Part shown: one piece after another, positions 59,074-64,000 of the stretch
Numbering within the stretch: position 1 is the first letter of the stretch
How the letters are laid out: each line of letters begins with the position of its first letter
From: Schistosoma mansoni
Taxonomy: Eukaryota; Platyhelminthes; Trematoda; Strigeidida; Schistosomatidae
Reading direction: 5' to 3'
DNA: 64,000 nucleotides
Assembly (NCBI RefSeq): GCF_000237925.1
Contig: NW_017386170.1
Location: 1 to 64,000, forward strand
Made by a program: the position numbers and the translations under genes
Notes under the pieces: generated by a model
Databases searched by the model: none
What the model saw: only the letters and a program-made list of their open reading frames with translations
What the model was told of the DNA's origin: nothing

Positions 59074-62000
59074 CTACATATTTTGAAAGAAAACAAGAGA
59101 AATTGGTAATGAATACAAAAAATAGCCATCGTGTTAGATTCTCCTATTGAACGTAAGGAATAGTGAAGACTCTCAGGGTAACTTAAAAGTTCTAAATAAA
59201 AGGGAAAATGATTCTGTGCACCACCGCAACGCAAGAGTTCGGAACAAGTATTTAGTTGAATTTTAATAAAAGACTAAAATGTTTTGCCGCATAACTGCTG
59301 TCAGAAATAATGATTTTTTGATCATACTTCGACCATTGTCATAATATCGAATAACAGGAATTTGTACTGGATCAACATGACTGAATAATAACATGAAATT
59401 AATAACTATAATGTAAAACCCTCGGAAGAATTACACACGTAAGTGCAGACAGTTTTTTCCGAGATTTTGTTCTTATTAGAGGCTTTCTGTATATATTAGT
59501 ATGTCTGACGTCACAATCTATAGACATATAGCCTTTGCATGAAGAAAAAGCTCACGAAACTATGCTTACCAATGGTCTAACTGAAAGCTTTTAATTGCAC
59601 GAATTCCTACATTTTTAGTAGTTTTTTTCCGTTAATAATATAAAATAAAGATGGGATTACAGGAGTTGAATTTTGATTATTAGGTCATATATTCGAATCA
59701 CAAAAAAGGGCTAGAATACGAACTTTTACTTGACTAGTGAGCTTAACTCGATCCAAATCAATGATCTGAAAACCAGAAAAAAACAGGTGATTAAAGGCTA
59801 CACTATTTTAAACTTGAGAGTGCCTATCAAGATAACAGATATTAAGACAAGAACCTTTATTATAAGTCTTAATACACGTTAGATAAGGAACTGAAAATTA
59901 ATTTCTTAGGACAATAGTTAAATAAATGACTCAAGTATGGTAACAATGCAGAAAATAAAACACCAACCTCATGTTTCAACAATTTTTCGTCAATACGAGG
60001 TGATGAAATAGACATTCCAACTGTCCGTAACATGTTCCAAAAGGTGTTAGATTTTTCGTTGGTAGTACGCTGAAATTCACATGAAAACATTTTACGGTAA
60101 AATCTGGATGCTTTACAACGACTACGTTCTGCAAAGAAAACAACACTCAATGAAATAAAGACTCTGAGGACTACAGTAATAGGTTGGGTAGAAAGATACA
60201 GATACGGTACTACTAAGTAAACATGGTACGAAATAACTTACACACTAGCAGTATTATAGATATTCCAACCCTTTGCTAGAAAATAATGTTGACAACACGG
60301 ATATTCCTTGAACCATATGCCTACACGCTAGACGTAAGAGGTGTTTTTTGTCTAACCAATCATTTCGGAATAGTTCTTTATTACAGAGCGAAAATCCTGC
60401 ATTTGTGAAGTGCAAAAGCTACGCAACCTTTTTCAGACTATTAATCAAGATTTGAAAAGTAGGTCCTGTTGGCATATACAATTTGTGAAACTGGGTAATT
60501 TGCTTACTACACGTGGGAAAAGAATCCCAGAAAAAATTTATGATTACAACATAAGTGAAAAAAACTGCGAATAGAAATTACTGTAACCAGTGCCAAGCAA
60601 TTAATGGCTGCGATCGATGAAATACTTCTCAGTCCTGATTCATATTTTAGTGGCTGCCATAAAACAAATTATCCAACAGGATACTTGGTCTTTCAGTGGA
60701 TTAAGACTGATTTGACCTTAAACACTAACAAGTAGCCCAGAAATACGGATCACTAGGATTTGGGCTATTAGTTTTAGAAATGTCACGATACTATCTAACT
60801 TCGTACTGAAGGAAATATAGGAATCGAGTCTAGACAATAATTTGCAGGAAAACGAAATATACAGCATTATGAATAGAGGAACATCTATATTGATTAACTA
60901 GTGCTTCTATTGCTTCTAAATGTTCTGATACGGCTGAAAAAAGTCAGCTTTTCATCCCGAAGTGTCGTAATACAAAAACGCATTTAAAGCCTTTCCCATG
61001 AAAATGCCGGCAACTGAAATCGAGTGGCGGGAAATCTGATTACGAAACTGAAGGGAAAAGTGAGCTTTTACGACTTTAACCCGACTAGTGAATACGTAAG
61101 AGATTCATTACTGGTGTTCACCGATCCCAGAATCAAAATACGGGTGCCATGTAAACCTGTCCCACTGACCAGGTATCATGAGGCTGCCTTCTGGGTTAGA
61201 CCCCTAGATCTAATGATCAAGAAGTGGCCTCCAGAAGAGACCAGCTGTTTTTGTTCAAGCGCACAAGCAGTATCTCAGCTCTTTTACAAATATGATAACT
61301 GACTTATAAAAAAAGCGTTATACATGCTTTGTTGCGGACTAACAAAACGTAGCTAACAGCACTAGTCTGAAATGAGGTGTTGGTGTAAAGTTAATACGAT
61401 AAAACGGCACCTTGAGTTAACAAAAATATATGTCTACGGTGTAACATGAATAACAGGAAAAACAGACAATTTCAAAACAGAAATTAAAACATGCGATGGA
61501 CTAACGTTCACTCTTGCCTCGAATTGGAATTGAGCTAGTCTTCGACGCTTTACCAGAATCATATCTACAGTTTGTAACAATCTCCTCTCAGCTGTGCGTA
61601 TTTCTGTGTTTGAAACAGACAAGGCAAAGTAAGTCATACATGAATATGGATAGTTGACAGCACCGAAACCGGATAAAAAAGCCATTATGGTTACTCCAAT
61701 TACCCCTATTCGACCAATACACTGCTCCAAAAATACAATGCCATGCTTTCCACCCAAAATAGGGAAAGATGTTCCCACCTTCCAAAAGGCATATAAATAT
61801 GCAGTCATAAGTGCAAAAGAGAAACAAAGTCTGATTGAATTTTTAGGAGGGATGACTCGTAAGCTCTTACTGATATAGAACGATATGTAAAATGGGATAA
61901 TTATTATGACATCTAAGAGTGTTGTTAAAAGAATAAACTGCCAATGTATGCGCCTAGAAGAGGCTTCCAAAACATCTAGTATTTCAAAAATAACTAACTC

Positions 62001-62165
62001 GAAAACTGTACAAGACAAGGAAAAAGTAAGTGAAAAGATTAGTACTACTACAGAGTCCTTTACTTCATAGTCGCGGAAAAGCTGACGAAGAAAGAAAACC
62101 CATCCTCCTATAAAGAAAGCTATCTGAGAAAAAAATAGGGCGCAAGAGTCCAGTAGGAAACTCAT
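58450..62165 (-). CDS. GPR89: Golgi pH regulator (GPHR/GPR89), three visible exons
   Basis: Exon 1 (about 61512-62165) starts MSFLLDSCALFFSQIAFFIG and includes FLRQLFRDYEVKD, SCTVFELVIFEIL, SSRRIHWQF, GVTIMAFLSGFGAVNYPYS and RRLLQTVDMILVKRRRLAQ. Exon 2 (59968-60128) has NTFWNMLRTVG. Exon 3 (58450-59073) has EDLSRQLFLELH, KGKYFNCLGYFFCGYCCWK, DVKFWSQQISFWLVGIIVVT, SIRGLLITLTKFF, IVLIIAQIMGTYFVSSVLL and HRWFDVIFLISAMCSI. Order and spacing match animal GPHR, a nine-membrane-span anion channel needed for Golgi acidity; total length is about 480 against roughly 455 in human. I preferred the inner ATG at 62165 over one 12 codons earlier because it matches the family start. The link between exons 1 and 2 does not fit in phase with simple GT/AG sites, so a small exon may be missing. 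Confidence 0.93.
59074..59967. other. GPHR intron 2
   Basis: About 0.9 kb, bounded by GTTGGT and AG on the minus strand. No repeat recognised. Confidence 0.6.
59968..60128 (-). CDS. GPR89: GPHR exon 2 (cytosolic loop)
   Basis: 161 bases, starting with two bases of a split codon after a TTTCTTTGCAG acceptor. It reads RSRCKASRFYRKMFSCEFQR and on to DEKLLKHE. It is basic and soluble, matching the central loop of GPHR, but longer than in human. Confidence 0.85.
60129..61511. other. GPHR intron 1
   Basis: About 1.4 kb with a GC-richer block at 61010-61305, listed separately. A microexon could hide here. Confidence 0.5.
61010..61305. repeat. Unclassified GC-richer block with an open plus-strand frame
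   Basis: A 92-codon plus-strand frame includes PCKPVPLTRYHEAAFWVRPL and IKKWPPEETSCFCSS. It runs against the host gene and has no ATG at its start. RPLDLMIKK resembles RPLNLVNKS at 22.97-23.16 kb, so it is more likely a mobile-element piece than an exon. Confidence 0.35.
61512..62165 (-). CDS. GPR89: GPHR exon 1 (start and first five membrane spans)
   Basis: 218 codons if the donor is GTGAAC after GAGGCAAGA. The frame stays open beyond that, and an earlier GTAAAG is also possible. The SGFGAVN motif and the LLQTVDMI loop start are strongly conserved in the family. Confidence 0.92.
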
Positions 62166-62340
62166 AATAAGCGCATGACCTTGACATGTCAACAAACACA
62201 ATGATGAGACTATAAATTCATACTAATCAAACATATTTCAGTGGACATATGTCTAAAATTAAACATGAAAGAGGAGTGATTGCGGCAGCGAATTAATTAG
62301 CGCGTTTTTCAATCTTGTTGAAAACTATGCTAGTCGACCG
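62166..62340. promoter_or_regulatory. Shared upstream region of GPHR and the TBC-like gene
   Basis: Only 175 bp separate two start codons that point away from each other. It should contain both 5' untranslated regions and probably a two-way promoter. It includes AGCGCGTTTTTC near 62299, but no definite site can be named. Confidence 0.45.
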
Positions 62341-62456
62341 ATGATGGATAATATCATAAATAAACATGAGAATATCCCACTACAGTCTGAGGACGACATT
62401 TTACAATGCGATAGATATGGCTTTCGTGGTGGCCAGCAGTATACAAATCCAGAAGA
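62341..62456 (+). CDS. First coding exon of a TBC1D10-like Rab GTPase-activating protein
   Basis: 38 codons plus two bases, MMDNIINKHENIPLQSEDD, ILQCDRYGFRGGQQYTNPE, before a GTATGT donor at 62457. Animal TBC1D10/EPI64 proteins have a D-K/R-Y/F-GF-x-GG-x-Q-Y box ahead of the TBC domain, and this fits it. The TBC domain itself lies beyond the window or in exons I did not recognise. TBC proteins speed GTP hydrolysis by Rabs; this role is inferred from a short stretch. Confidence 0.55.
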
Positions 62457-62621
62457 GTATGTTAAATTAGCTTTTACATCTGTTTTATTCTATTTGTTTA
62501 ATTTGCATATTCTTCGTTTCTTGGAACCAGGTGCTTAAAACTCCTATTCACTTTTTGAGTGCTGTCATATTTTTTTCAACTACCCACCTGTATGGTCCTT
62601 ACTTTCAGCATAACTTAGAAC

Positions 62622-62665
62622 ATCGTGCTGTTCACTCGAAGAGCTCTTCGAGTGAACAGCACGAT
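62622..62665. repeat. Perfect 44-bp palindrome
   Basis: Left half ATCGTGCTGTTCACTCGAAG plus AG (62622-62643), right half its exact reverse complement (62644-62665), with GAGCTC at the centre and no loop. Pairing stops at both outer ends. Confidence 0.95.
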
Positions 62666-62815
62666 CAAGCTTCTCAGTATCTTTTCTGTATCCATTTCTT
62701 CAACTTTTCGGTTTTTTTCCTATTTCCTATTAAAAGCAGTTAATGATTATTTTCATCTAGTCTTTATCACCATATTTCCTTTTTATTTGCTTACTTTTAT
62801 CCACCTTATCCTATA

Positions 62816-62905
62816 ACGGTGTTCATTTTGCTGTGATAATGAGATATGGTAACTTGGTTCGATACATATATATGTTCCTGGTCCTACATTGTAGATGACT
62901 GACTA
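62816..62905 (-). repeat. Dispersed repeat, partner of 53.6 kb
   Basis: The minus strand reads ACAATGTAGGACCAGGAAC, ACCAAGTTACCATATCTC and AAAATGAACACCG, in the order seen at 53555-53650. Confidence 0.6.
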
Positions 62906-63589
62906 TCATGGTGAATGAAATCGAACTACTGGTTTTTTACATTTAATTCTCTCAACTTCAACGTACATGCTGGATATCCCTATCTTTTACAAGATAAATC
63001 CAAATAATTCAAAGTACTGGTTATTTGTTGCTACTAGATAAGGAAGCTTGCTTAGCGCAAGATTATTCCCCTTATCCAAAACCTTTCAGATACTTTCACT
63101 TCGATATAAGTAATACTTCATTGCATCTAAATGCTGTTTATCACGTTCCACAGTTCTGTCTGTGGTCATACGGTCTACATGCCTTTAACCTAGCTCATTT
63201 GGGTGCCTGGTAAGTCCTACATGGCTCAACCTGTCTAATGTTAAAATGCTCATGCTGAGTAATTTACAAGTTCTTTCGTTAAAAGACATTCAAATCATCA
63301 GAAATCTTCCTAACAATTTTATCTAAAACCATTTCGCTATTTACTATTATCATCTGGCTCTTGGGGACTAATTTCAGGATAAAACATCGGTCCAAATAAA
63401 TTTTTGTTCCTCGTTGGAAATCGATTTTGCTACGATATCTTTGTTTTCGTTTGTCTTCCTTACAGACGGTTCTCAGTTTCCGGGTTCAACCCTAAAATAT
63501 AAAATCAACTCATTTTCTAGGTACTTGGGTATGAACCATTCTGAATGTGAGGGCCAAATAACATTAGTTGGATATCCAAACCTAGGTAG

Positions 63590-63672
63590 ATGAAGCGGGG
63601 ATCATAACTGGGTCTTAGTGCATGAAAATCGAACGTTTTAACCATTGAGTCACCACCCAAAGCTCTATATTG
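63590..63672 (-). repeat. tRNA-like repeat piece
   Basis: The minus strand has GGTGACTCAATGGTTAAAAC (A-box-like) followed by GACCCAGTTATGATCCCCGC (decayed B box). It is not a real tRNA gene, since it cannot form the arms, but looks like the head of an old SINE. Confidence 0.35.
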
Positions 63673-64000
63673 ACCCTTCGGAATAATATCACTAACCTTC
63701 ACATTTGAGAGGTAGTTGAAAGTCGAGCACACAAATCTACACTTAATTACTCTCAAAATGTAATAAGTATAAGCCTGTACTTGAACTTGAGTGGCATTTT
63801 CTGATAGAGATTAATACTACCTAGCTAGTCGAAGAAAAGTAGGGAGGAGCATAGTGTACTTCGGTTAGGATATTCGCATACTATATATCCTTCGAAAAGT
63901 CCAATACTAACACCTATAATTAAATTCTGACTCAAATCAGTGTGAGCTTTTCTTGTTAAGAATGACTCGAGCACTTCCTGAATTAACATGTAGCATAATT

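Larger units (their letters stand above)
62457..64000. other. Intron 1 of the TBC-like gene (to window end)
   Basis: Contains a perfect 44-bp palindrome, a dispersed repeat and a tRNA-like patch, each listed separately. No further exon recognised. Confidence 0.4.

Noticed and set aside
1-64000. CRISPR array, operons, bacterial-type promoters or a phage system
   Set aside because: Introns, LINEs and Pol III SINEs show animal nuclear DNA; no regularly spaced repeats were seen.

Overview
The window looks like nuclear DNA of a blood fluke (genus Schistosoma). It is AT-rich, its genes are split by many introns, and it is crowded with schistosome-type retroelements: an Sm-alpha-like SINE that carries a hammerhead ribozyme, RTE-clade LINE pieces, and LTR remnants. 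I recognise the families from memory; the exact species cannot be fixed from sequence alone.

Layout. At 1.1-2.2 kb on the minus strand lies the 5' part of a compact gene with introns of 42-112 bp, coding for an RMDN (regulator of microtubule dynamics) family protein. From 16.4 to 45.4 kb, also minus, a single tetraspanin gene is spread over at least seven small exons in about 29 kb; its final exon was not found. At 58.4-62.2 kb, minus, is GPHR/GPR89, the Golgi pH regulator, in three visible exons. Starting 175 bp from the GPHR start codon and facing away on the plus strand is the first coding exon (62.34 kb) of a gene that resembles the N-terminus of TBC1D10-type Rab GTPase activators. No other host gene could be supported.

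The rest is intron or intergenic DNA filled with repeats. There are four RTE LINE pieces (3.1-4.9, 15.2-15.6, 42.6-43.4 and 56.1-57.1 kb) and a 3' end of another LINE (30.0 kb). LTR-element fossils lie at 11.0-12.5 kb (a gag-only remnant) with likely LTRs or LTR fragments at 7.4, 13.3, 36.8, 50.0 and 52.6 kb. About 25 copies or fragments belong to a tRNA-headed SINE of roughly 400 bp, here called SINE-B. Five loci carry the Sm-alpha-like SINE, here called SINE-A. There are also minor tRNA-like repeats, an (AT)n tract, and one 200-bp assembly gap (18464-18663).

The most interesting signal is in the SINEs. Both families carry the core of a type I hammerhead ribozyme (CUGANGA, stem II, GAAA, a tiny stem III, then GUC followed by the 3' strand of stem I) just downstream of a Pol III tRNA-like head. 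Many copies are fold-backs: one part of the unit is joined to an inverted part of the same unit, and in several the join lies in or beside the hammerhead. Two places instead show head-to-tail joins with the same spacer. Together these suggest retrotransposition of self-cleaved, multimeric or circular RNA with inversion during insertion. The gap at 18.5 kb lies at the centre of a nearly identical inverted duplication of about 0.7 kb whose centre is again a SINE-A hammerhead.
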